Of a stretch of 11,863 nt of DNA, positions 6,579-11,863 are shown piece after piece (the stretch's first letter is position 1; each line of letters opens with the position of its first letter). The translations under genes and the position numbers were made by a program. The DNA comes from an uncultured Opitutaceae bacterium (lineage in GTDB: Bacteria; Verrucomicrobiota; Verrucomicrobiia; Opitutales; Opitutaceae). The stretch spans positions 1 to 11,863 of the forward strand of contig CALFNJ010000361.1 in NCBI GenBank assembly GCA_937902865.1, read 5' to 3'. The notes under the pieces were generated by a model, which ran no database searches, was not told the origin of the DNA, and saw only the letters and a program-made list of their open reading frames with translations.

Positions 6579-6715
6579 GAAGCTGACGGGGGGCTGGAGT
6601 GAAGGCGCCGGCGCCATGAGCAGAGATCGCCACAGCCTCGGGGGGGTAGGGCCGGAACCGTAAGATTCGGCCAAACGCAGGAGCAAGACGCAAAGCCGGC
6701 CGGGAGCCGCGCGTT

Positions 6716-6878
6716 GCGCAACGTCCAACGTTCAACATTGAACGTTCAACGTCCAAGGATGCACCGAAGCGGAACACGATGCGGACTAACGCTGCATAGC
6801 GGGCCTCGCTCTATCTGTTCGTTCCGATTCCTCCGAGTTGAGCGTTCAACGTTCAATGTTGAACGTTGAACGTTGCGC
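6716..6878. repeat. Long inverted repeat of CAACGTT-type 7-base units, copy 2
   Basis: Arms at 6716-6756 and 6838-6878 (41 nt each) are reverse complements with four mismatches, around an 81-nt loop. Arm length, 7-base period, outer GCGC, and loop edges GGAT and GAG match the copy at 26-133; the loop interiors differ in length and sequence. It occupies the right half of the 334-nt spacer between the DUF481 and SMP-30 genes. The rest of that spacer (6579-6715) shows only a 12-bp GGCGCC palindrome (6604-6615) and no gene. Confidence 0.9.
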
Positions 6879-6895
6879 CCGCGCGCGACGCGCGG
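6879..6895 (-). terminator. GC hairpin directly after the DUF481 gene
   Basis: CCGCGCG and CGCGCGG pair perfectly around a 3-nt loop, starting 2 nt after the stop codon and touching the repeat at 6716-6878. No T-tract follows, so it may block 3' decay or pause transcription rather than terminate by the standard route. Confidence 0.35.
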
Positions 6896-6897
6896 CG

Positions 6898-8037
6898 CTA
6901 AAAGTCGATCCCGAGCAGGAATTTCAGGCGGGTGTAGTCCTGCGAGCTGCCGTCGGGGTTGTTGCGGCGGATTTCGTGGCGCAGTGACACGCTCAACGTT
7001 TCCGTCAGTTTCTTCGCCAGCTCCGCGGTGTTTTCCCAGCCGATGCGTCCACTGTGGAACGGGTTGTACCAGACGCCGCGCTGCGTGAGCGTCATGCGCC
7101 ACGGGAGCTTCAGCTCCGCCTCCTCGAACATCGATTCCACCGCGCGTGCGCTCTGCGACGGATTCGGACCGCTGTTCCAGACGTTGAAAAGATTCTCCGA
7201 GATGCCGGCGCGCACCTTGCGGGCGGGCGCGTCCAGCAGGTTGAGGCCGGCGCCAAGCTCCTGCTGGAGCAGGACATAGTTCGCGGGAACGCCGTTTTTG
7301 AAATTGGCGCGATTCCATTCCACCGTCGGCCGATACAGGCCGAACCGGCCCTTGGTGAAATCGTGCCGCCAGGAGCCGTCGCCGCGCACGGTGTCCGTGG
7401 TCTTCAGGCCGTTCGTCTCGCTGTAATCGTAGCGGGTGTTGAGCTGGACGTCGTCCGATTTCCACTTGCGCTGCAGGTGTGCCTCCAGGGCGAGGTTGTT
7501 GCGCCGCGCGCTGTCGGACACCAGCTCGGTCGAGAAAGCGAACCGGCCGGACCACGGGCCGAAATAATTGCGGAGGCGGGCGGTCAGCACCCAGGTCGAA
7601 AAGCGCTCCCAGACGGAGACCTTCTCCTCCTCGGCGTGAAGGTCGGCGCGCGTCTTCGCCTGCGCCTGCACCTCGGCCTGCGCCTCGGGCGTGGCAGGAG
7701 GCGCCTTCGGCCCCGGAGCGGCCGCGACCGTGGCTGCCGGCTCCGGCACCGCGGCGGGCGCGGCCGCCGCCTTGATCACCACAGCATTGGCCGCGGGCAC
7801 GTGCAGCTCGCCAAAGCGCTCGGACTGAAACACGATCATCTCCGCCGTCTGGCTGATCAGTTTCCCCTGCAGGCGGTCGCCATTCTTGTAAACGAGCGCA
7901 TCGTGCGGCGCCCCCTCCTCCGCCCTCTCGTCCGCCGCCCGCACCGGCCGCGCCGCAAGCACGAGACCACCAACGACCACGGTCAAAACGACCCGCCACA
8001 GCCAGCCCACGGACCTCCCTTCCATTCCGAAAATCAT
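6898..8037 (-). CDS. DUF481 (YdiY-like) outer-membrane beta-barrel protein
   Basis: A 379-residue exported protein. Signal peptide about 1-34 (core WLWRVVLTVVVGGLVLAA, end VRAADE). The segment LVYKNGDRLQGKLISQ (about 48-63) is the N-terminal signature often seen in DUF481 proteins, followed by an Ala/Pro-rich linker (about 90-125) and then alternating beta strands to the C-terminus. The last residue is Phe (LKFLLGIDF), the usual beta-barrel assembly signal. The family is linked to salt-induced outer-membrane proteins; transport function is not established. The ATG at 8037 is chosen next to the signal peptide; a GTG at 8043 has AAGGA 9 nt upstream and could be the true start. The open frame continues to 8280, but that part reads through a repeat. 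It is divergent from the ModE-type gene. Confidence 0.87.
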   Translation of the reverse strand: MIFGMEGRSVGWLWRVVLTVVVGGLVLAARPVRAADERAEEGAPHDALVYKNGDRLQGKLISQTAEMIVFQSERFGELHVPAANAVVIKAAAAPAAVPEPAATVAAAPGPKAPPATPEAQAEVQAQAKTRADLHAEEEKVSVWERFSTWVLTARLRNYFGPWSGRFAFSTELVSDSARRNNLALEAHLQRKWKSDDVQLNTRYDYSETNGLKTTDTVRGDGSWRHDFTKGRFGLYRPTVEWNRANFKNGVPANYVLLQQELGAGLNLLDAPARKVRAGISENLFNVWNSGPNPSQSARAVESMFEEAELKLPWRMTLTQRGVWYNPFHSGRIGWENTAELAKKLTETLSVSLRHEIRRNNPDGSSQDYTRLKFLLGIDF

Positions 8038-8136
8038 CCGCACTTCGACGCATCCTTCGCGGGTCTGTTTCAAGAAAATTTTCGGAATCTTCCGGAATTT
8101 CCCGTTTCGCGCGGAGCAGCCACGAGGGGAAAATCG

Positions 8137-8250
8137 CAAACGCCAGACGTCCAAATCCCAAAGAAATCCCGAATCACACTCGGAAAGGCCGGGGTTTCCT
8201 GCCGCTCGAGATTTCTTTGGCGTTTGACCGCTTGGAGTTCGGGATTTCTT
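8137..8250. repeat. Permuted inverted repeat in the DUF481-ModE divergent spacer
   Basis: AAGAAATCCCGAA (8161-8173) has a perfect inverted copy at 8238-8250. CAAACGCCA (8137-8145) has one at 8218-8226, and CCAAAGAAAT (8158-8167) at 8211-8220. The blocks are in different order in the two arms, so the arms are permuted, not simple mirror images. Units such as AAACGCC and CAAATCC repeat loosely every 7 bases. The spacer is 465 nt; the part from 8038 to 8136 holds nothing I can name. Confidence 0.7.
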
Positions 8251-8293
8251 CGCCGTGAAACGCCGCTTCCCTTTCACCACGCGGAGCTGGTTT

Positions 8294-8393
8294 CAGAGGT
8301 GGAACGCGTTGTCCCCAACGCGTTGAAAGCTCCGCCCGCGAAAAATCGCCGACGGAGCCGACAGCGCGTTAGGGACAACGCGCTCCACCTCTG
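8294..8393. repeat. GCGCGTT-type nested palindrome
   Basis: Outer arms 8294-8325 and 8362-8393 (32 nt) are reverse complements with three mismatches. Each arm also folds on itself (AACGCGTTG with CAACGCGTT at left). A central stem GCTCCG/CGGAGC (8329-8334, 8353-8358) closes the inside, giving a cruciform-like plan. The core is shared with 1704-1725. Confidence 0.88.
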
Positions 8394-8402
8394 ATCTTCG
8401 CA

Positions 8403-8430
8403 ACCCACCATCCGAAATCCGCCATCAACC
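8403..8430 (+). repeat. ATCCGAA-type 7-base array
   Basis: ACCCACC, ATCCGAA, ATCCGCC, ATCAACC are in register, four 7-base units between the palindrome at 8294-8393 and the ModE-type gene. No inverted partner is seen. Confidence 0.6.
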
Positions 8431-8432
8431 GA

Positions 8433-8448
8433 ATTACAGCGCCGTAAT
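8433..8448. promoter_or_regulatory. ATTAC/GTAAT inverted pair upstream of the ModE-type gene
   Basis: ATTAC and GTAAT are mirror halves with a 6-nt spacer, ending 54 nt before the start codon. Position fits an operator for autoregulation, but the site is short and is not the known E. coli ModE box (TATAT-type halves). Confidence 0.15.
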
Positions 8449-8502
8449 CCGCCGCCGACTTCGCTTCATTGACGACGCCCCACGCTTTCCCACGTTGGAT
8501 TC

Positions 8503-8859
8503 GTGCCTCGTCAGAAAAACCCCCAACTCCAGCCGCGTCTGCGGTTTCCCGACAGCGGTCCCGATGCTTTTGGTCCGGGCAAGGCCGAGCTCCTGCGTCA
8601 CATCGCCGCCACCGGTTCGATCGCCGAAGCCGCCGCCCAGCTGGAAATGTCCTACAACCGCGCCTGGACCCTTGTCCGCGCCATGAACCGGCTCTTCCGC
8701 GGACCGCTGGTGTTGTCCGTCCGCGGCGGCGGCTCGGGCGGCGGCGCCTCGCTCACGCCTCTTGGGGAACAGGTGCTGCAGCTCTACACCCGGATGGAGG
8801 ACATCTGCCGCTCCGCCACCCGCACCGATTGGAACGCCTTGCTCCGCCTGCTCGCATAA
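8503..8859 (+). CDS. ModE-type molybdate-responsive regulator, DNA-binding domain only
   Basis: A 118-residue winged helix-turn-helix protein of the ModE N-terminal type. The helices are read in KAELLRHIAATGSIAEAAAQ and YNRAWTLVRAMN, and the wing in GPLVLSVRGGGSGGGASLTP with LGEQVLQLYTRME as dimer helix. E. coli ModE has about 260 residues with two molybdate-binding domains; these are absent here, so molybdate sensing must be indirect or the protein binds DNA without ligand. The start is GTG at 8503 with no clear ribosome site; there is no in-frame ATG before the domain. It lies upstream of, and in line with, the molybdate genes, and probably regulates them. The 247-nt spacer after it is filled with repeats. 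Family sure; target inferred. Confidence 0.9.
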   Translation: MPRQKNPQLQPRLRFPDSGPDAFGPGKAELLRHIAATGSIAEAAAQLEMSYNRAWTLVRAMNRLFRGPLVLSVRGGGSGGGASLTPLGEQVLQLYTRMEDICRSATRTDWNALLRLLA

Positions 8860-8866
8860 CGGCCGG

Positions 8867-8894
8867 AGGCGTGAGGCCTGAGGCGGAAGGCTGG
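8867..8894 (+). repeat. AGGCGTG-type 7-base array
   Basis: AGGCGTG, AGGCCTG, AGGCGGA, AGGCTGG: four units in register beginning 8 nt after the ModE-type stop, running straight into the palindrome at 8895-8994. Confidence 0.7.
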
Positions 8895-8994
8895 TCGGAT
8901 GTAGGGGCGTCCCTTGGGACGCCCGTGCGCGTCGCCAACGGACTAGTCCGTCCGAACAAAACCGGGCGTCCACGAGGAACGCCCCTACGTCGGA
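8895..8994. repeat. GGGCGTCCC-type nested palindrome
   Basis: The outer arms (8895-8925 and 8963-8994) are imperfect reverse complements containing GTAGGGGCGT and its mirror. The left arm also holds a perfect 9-bp stem, GGGCGTCCC/GGGACGCCC, with a 2-nt loop (8905-8924). It sits between the regulator and the molybdate operon and could attenuate read-through. Confidence 0.85.
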
Positions 8995-9013
8995 CCTCGG
9001 CAGCGCCTTCCCT

Positions 9014-9041
9014 TGTTACTTGTTACCTGACACCTGTTACT
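9014..9041 (+). repeat. TGTTACT-type 7-base array
   Basis: TGTTACT, TGTTACC, TGACACC, TGTTACT are in register, unrelated in sequence to the other arrays. No inverted partner is seen. It lies 66 nt before the start at 9107. Confidence 0.8.
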
Positions 9042-9095
9042 TCCCCTCCCCTGCGATCTATTTGACAAAAGAGAACGAGGGGAAAGCCTCGCCCG

Positions 9096-9100
9096 AAGGA
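9096..9100 (+). promoter_or_regulatory. Ribosome binding site for the gene at 9107
   Basis: AAGGA with a 6-nt spacer to ATG 9107. It supports this start over upstream in-frame codons at 9020 that read through the TGTTACT array. Confidence 0.65.
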
Positions 9101-9106
9101 ATTCCC

Positions 9107-9604
9107 ATGCGACGCCTCCGCTTGTCCTTTCTCGCCCTGCTGTTCCTCCTGCCGGCGCTTCGCGTCCTCGCCGCCGAGCCGATCCTGAAGGTCACCGGGC
9201 CGGACAAGACCCTCACCTTCACCGCCGAGGAATTCGCCGCGCTGCCGCACACGGAGCTGAAGCTCGCCGCCCAGGCCGACAAGGATGCGCAGACCTATGC
9301 CGGCGTCACGATGCACGAGCTGCTCGCGCGCGCCGGCGCACCGTTCGGTGACAAGCTCCGCGGCACGGCTCTCCTCACCAGCGTGATCGTGCGCTGCAAG
9401 GACAACTACGCCGTGCTCTTTTCCCTCGCGGAATTCGACGAGAACTTCAGCTCGCGGGTCATCCTGCTCGCCGATCACGAGGGTGGAGAGATTCTGCCGC
9501 CGTCCGCCGCTCCGCTCCGGCTCGTGCTGCCCGGCGACAAGCGCGGCGCCCGTTCGGCGAAGCAGGTCATCTCGATCGAGATCGTTTCACCTCCGCGGTC
9601 ATGA
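9107..9604 (+). CDS. Small exported protein with molybdopterin-oxidoreductase-type (sulfite oxidase) fold
   Basis: A 165-residue protein with a clear signal peptide (LRLSFLALLFLLPALRVLAA, cleavage near 22) and so periplasmic. The rest resembles the small oxidoreductase molybdopterin-binding-type domain: LTFTAEEFAALP, then YAGVTMHELLARAG, a strand with DNYAVLFSLAEFD, and a C-terminal PLRLVLPGDKRGARSAKQVISIEI. Its only cysteine is Cys97 (RCKDNY). True sulfite oxidases bind Mo through a Cys in a larger domain, so cofactor binding is unproven here; it may be a binding or partner protein instead. The stop overlaps the next start (ATGA at 9601), implying translational coupling with the heme protein. 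ModA follows after that. Fold moderately sure, function open. Confidence 0.75.
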   Translation: MRRLRLSFLALLFLLPALRVLAAEPILKVTGPDKTLTFTAEEFAALPHTELKLAAQADKDAQTYAGVTMHELLARAGAPFGDKLRGTALLTSVIVRCKDNYAVLFSLAEFDENFSSRVILLADHEGGEILPPSAAPLRLVLPGDKRGARSAKQVISIEIVSPPRS

Positions 9605-10941
9605 GGCGGATCGGGACGTCGCTCGGCTGGTTCGCGCGTCGTCCGTCGCGCCGAATCCGCCGCGTTTTCGCCGCGGGCTGCACCGGACTGATTTTGGCCG
9701 CGAGCCTCGGCGAGATCTGGGCACAGGGCACGCGCCTCTATGAAAAGCCGCCGATCAACTATTCGCATACCCAGCCGCAGGACGCCATTGCCCGACTGGT
9801 TCGGCGCATCGCCGCCAAGGAAGTGGCGCTCCAAGGCTCGGACCAGGAGATCGTGCGCGGCGTCCTTCGCGAACTGGGCATTTCTCCAGAGAGCCAGGCC
9901 GTGGTGTTTTCCCGCACGAGCCTGCAAAGCGGCCTGATCCGCCCGGCGCATCCGCGGGCGCTGTATTTCTCCGATTCGGTCTACCTCGGCTGGGTGCCCG
10001 GCGGCTTGGTCGAGGCCGTCGCGATCGATCCCACGCTCGGTCCGGTGTTCTACGCCTTTGATCCCCAGGACGCGCGCGACGGACGCCGCAGTTTCGTCCG
10101 TGAAACCTCGTGCCTGCGCTGCCATGCCGGGACGAGGACGGACAATCTCCCCGGCTTGCTCGCGCTCAGCGGAGCCACCGGGGCCGACGGCGAACCGCTC
10201 GCAGAGGCGCAGGCGGAACTCGTCGACGATCGAACCGCCTTCGAGCGCCGCTGGGGCGGATGGTACGTCACGGGCTACGCCGGAAAACCGAATCACCGCG
10301 GCAATGCGTTTGCCCGCGAGGTCTCCGGCCAGATCGATTTCAACCCCACCGACCGGCGTCCAATGGAGTTGTCGGGCGCTTTCGCCACGGCCGACTACCT
10401 CGCGCCGACGAGCGACATCGTCGCCCTGATGGTGCTCGAGCATCAGGTGGCGACGCACAACAGCCTGACGCGCGCCGCCTATCGGGTGCGCCAGGCGGGG
10501 GACACGGCCGCCGCGCCAATCCGCACCGAAGACAAGGAGCACGTGCTCGCCGCTGCTGCCGAAGATGTGCTCGATCACCTCCTCTTCCGCGATGCCGCCC
10601 CGTTGCCCGACGGAATCGTGGGCAGCGCCGGGTTCCGCCAGGCGTTCTCGGCCGACGCCCGACGCAGCCGCGCGGGCCATTCGCTGAAGGATCTCTCCCT
10701 GCACGGCCGGCTCCTGGCCAACCGCTGCAGCTACCTGATCTACTCCGAATCGTTCGCCGCCCTGCCCGCTCCGCTGGAAGACCGCGTCCTAGATCGGCTG
10801 GCGGCGATCCTGCAGGGCCGCGATTCGTCAGGCCGCTACGCCTATCTCGAGGCGGACGAAAAGCATCGGATCCTCGAAGTGCTGACGGAAACCCAGCCGG
10901 AAGCGCGCCGCCATTTTCAGTCTTTCCCCTCGTCCCCCTAA
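9601..10941 (+). CDS. Monoheme c-type cytochrome-like exported protein
   Basis: A 446-residue protein with a basic N-terminus and a hydrophobic export segment (about 23-41). One heme c site, CLRCH (171-175), is visible. There is no standard small cytochrome c domain around it; the flanks (YFSDSVYLGWVPGG at 122-135, and HSLKDLSLHGRLLANRCSYLIYS at 360-382) look like a large family-specific fold that I recognise only as bacterial CXXCH proteins of unknown function. A second cysteine is Cys376. Axial ligands cannot be assigned by eye. It starts inside the stop of the small molybdopterin-fold gene and is followed 42 nt later by modA, so the three are probably one transcript. An electron-transfer partner role for the preceding protein is inference. 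Confidence 0.8.
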   Translation: MRRIGTSLGWFARRPSRRIRRVFAAGCTGLILAASLGEIWAQGTRLYEKPPINYSHTQPQDAIARLVRRIAAKEVALQGSDQEIVRGVLRELGISPESQAVVFSRTSLQSGLIRPAHPRALYFSDSVYLGWVPGGLVEAVAIDPTLGPVFYAFDPQDARDGRRSFVRETSCLRCHAGTRTDNLPGLLALSGATGADGEPLAEAQAELVDDRTAFERRWGGWYVTGYAGKPNHRGNAFAREVSGQIDFNPTDRRPMELSGAFATADYLAPTSDIVALMVLEHQVATHNSLTRAAYRVRQAGDTAAAPIRTEDKEHVLAAAAEDVLDHLLFRDAAPLPDGIVGSAGFRQAFSADARRSRAGHSLKDLSLHGRLLANRCSYLIYSESFAALPAPLEDRVLDRLAAILQGRDSSGRYAYLEADEKHRILEVLTETQPEARRHFQSFPSSP

Positions 10942-10983
10942 CCTCCGCCTGATTTCCCGGTCACTCTCCTCCTCATCATCATC

Positions 10984-11748
10984 ATGAACTCCCGCCGTCC
11001 GCTCTCCCTTCTCTTTGTCTTCCTCTTCGCGCTCGCGCGTTTCACCGGCGCTCACGCCGCCGAGCTGAACGTCTTCGCCGCCGCCAGCCTGTCCGATGTT
11101 CTCAAGGAAATCGCCAAGACCTACGAGCCCGCGAGCGGCGACACGCTTCGCTTCAATCTCGCGGCCTCCAGCACGCTCGCGCTGCAGATCAAGCAGGGCG
11201 CGCCCGCCGACCTCTTCTTCTCCGCCGACGAGGCAAAGATGGACGATCTCGCGCAGGCCAACCTCCTCGCGGCGGACACGCGGGTCAGCCTGCTCTCGAA
11301 CACGCTGGTGATCGTGGTGAACGCCGACGGCGGCGCGCCGATCGCCGCGCCTTCGGACCTGGCCAAGCCGGTCGTGCGGCACCTCGCGCTCGCCGAGACG
11401 CAAACCGTGCCCGCCGGCATTTACGCGAAGGAGTGGCTGCAGAAGACCGACCTCTGGGCGAAAATCAGCACCAAGGTCGTTCCGACCGAGAATGTGCGCG
11501 CCTGCCTCGCCGCGGTGGAGTCGGGCAACGCCGACGCCGGCATCGTTTACAAGACCGACGCTCTCATCTCGAAGAAAGTGCGGATCGCCTACGAGGTGGC
11601 CGTCACCGAGGGGCCGAAGATCTCCTACCCGCTCGCCGTCACGAAGACCGGCAAGAACGAAGCCGCCGCGCGCAAGTTCGCCGCCTACCTCGCCTCGACT
11701 CCGGCCAAGGCGCTGTTCGAGAAATACGGTTTCTTGCCTGCGCGCTGA
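10984..11748 (+). CDS. modA: Molybdate ABC transporter, substrate-binding protein ModA
   Basis: A 254-residue periplasmic protein that captures molybdate (or tungstate) for the ModBC importer. Signal peptide 1-25, cleavage after AHA. The oxyanion-binding motifs match E. coli ModA: FAAASLSDVLKEIA with Ser35, AASSTLALQIKQGAPADLF with Ser62/63, VPAGIYAKEWL (142-152), and VRACLAAVESGNADAGIVYK with Tyr189. The C-terminal KFAAYLASTPAKALFEKYGF is typical. The length is normal. The start ATG follows CATCATCAT and a CT-rich stretch, with no Shine-Dalgarno site. The next gene is ModB after a 21-nt gap. Molybdate versus tungstate choice cannot be told from sequence. Confidence 0.96.
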   Translation: MNSRRPLSLLFVFLFALARFTGAHAAELNVFAAASLSDVLKEIAKTYEPASGDTLRFNLAASSTLALQIKQGAPADLFFSADEAKMDDLAQANLLAADTRVSLLSNTLVIVVNADGGAPIAAPSDLAKPVVRHLALAETQTVPAGIYAKEWLQKTDLWAKISTKVVPTENVRACLAAVESGNADAGIVYKTDALISKKVRIAYEVAVTEGPKISYPLAVTKTGKNEAAARKFAAYLASTPAKALFEKYGFLPAR

Positions 11749-11769
11749 CCTCGGGCAGGCTCACCGGCC

Positions 11770-11863
11770 ATGTCGGCGGAAGCATGGCAGATCACTTGGT
11801 TCACGGCGGGCGTCGCCGCGCTCAGCACGCTGCTGATCCTGCCCGTCGGCGTGCCGCTCGCCT
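11770..11863 (+). CDS. modB: Molybdate ABC transporter permease ModB, 5' end only
   Basis: The first 31 codons of an inner-membrane protein, cut by the window edge. The reading MSAEAWQITWFTAGVAALST continues as a hydrophobic stretch (LLILPVGVPLA) like the first membrane helix of ModB. It starts 21 nt after modA, on the same strand. Identification rests on this helix and on its position after modA; the remainder cannot be seen. ModC would be expected next. Confidence 0.75.
   Translation, partial: MSAEAWQITWFTAGVAALSTLLILPVGVPLA

Noticed and set aside
6604..6615. 12-bp GGCGCC palindrome as an operator
   Set aside because: It is a simple GC self-complement of the kind expected by chance in such DNA, far from a promoter-like sequence.
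7054..8394. Long + strand open frame opposite the DUF481 gene
   Set aside because: The antisense gene has a signal peptide, family motif and terminal Phe; this frame has low-complexity Arg/Gly stretches and runs through two repeats.
9062..9067. TTGACA as a -35 promoter element before the gene at 9107
   Set aside because: No TATAAT-like -10 lies 16-18 nt downstream in this GC-rich stretch.
9627..9681. Lipoprotein signal (AAGC) in the heme protein
   Set aside because: The hydrophobic stretch lies after the cysteine rather than before it, so it does not fit a lipobox.

Overview
The window is high-GC bacterial DNA with nine complete or near-complete genes and one gene cut by the right edge. Its spacers are crowded with palindromic and short-period repeats. 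The mix of gene families (a DUF481 porin-like protein, a CE1-type esterase with an N-terminal Ig-like domain, a Tat-exported SMP-30 lactonase, a CobW GTPase beside a WD40 protein) and the repeat style fit Verrucomicrobiota, most likely an Opitutaceae-like bacterium. That placement is inference: no rRNA or marker gene is present.

Left block (1-2959, + strand): a CobW/COG0523 metallochaperone GTPase with a long His-rich loop and an extra inserted segment, then a cytoplasmic WD40 beta-propeller protein. Middle block (3158-8037, all - strand, so read right to left): a DUF481 outer-membrane barrel protein, an SMP-30/gluconolactonase-like enzyme with a twin-arginine signal, a secreted esterase of the feruloyl/acetyl-xylan esterase type, and an exported protein of unknown function. 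Repeats separate these four, so they look like neighbouring single units rather than a tight operon. The esterase and lactonase suggest plant-polysaccharide or sugar use.

Right block (8503 to the end, + strand): a molybdate locus. It has a one-domain ModE-type regulator, a small exported protein with a sulfite-oxidase/molybdopterin-type fold, a monoheme c-type cytochrome-like protein that overlaps it by the ATGA stop/start, then ModA and the first 31 codons of ModB. The last four genes are closely packed and probably co-transcribed. Two exported redox-type genes inside a molybdate-uptake operon make this the most interesting gene arrangement in the window.

The most unusual signal is in the spacers. 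At least eight unrelated sequence families here are built as tandem 7-base units, and several are arranged as inverted pairs that could fold into long hairpins (41-bp arms at 26-133 and 6716-6878; 29-bp arms at 1659-1828). Other palindromic families (GTAGGGCG-type, GCGCGTT-type, GGGCGTCCC-type, an 8-base family and a CGCAAA family) are nested with them. Some run into coding sequence: the first codons of the esterase and of the unknown exported protein, and a loop of the WD40 protein. No transposase, tRNA, rRNA or CRISPR array was seen.
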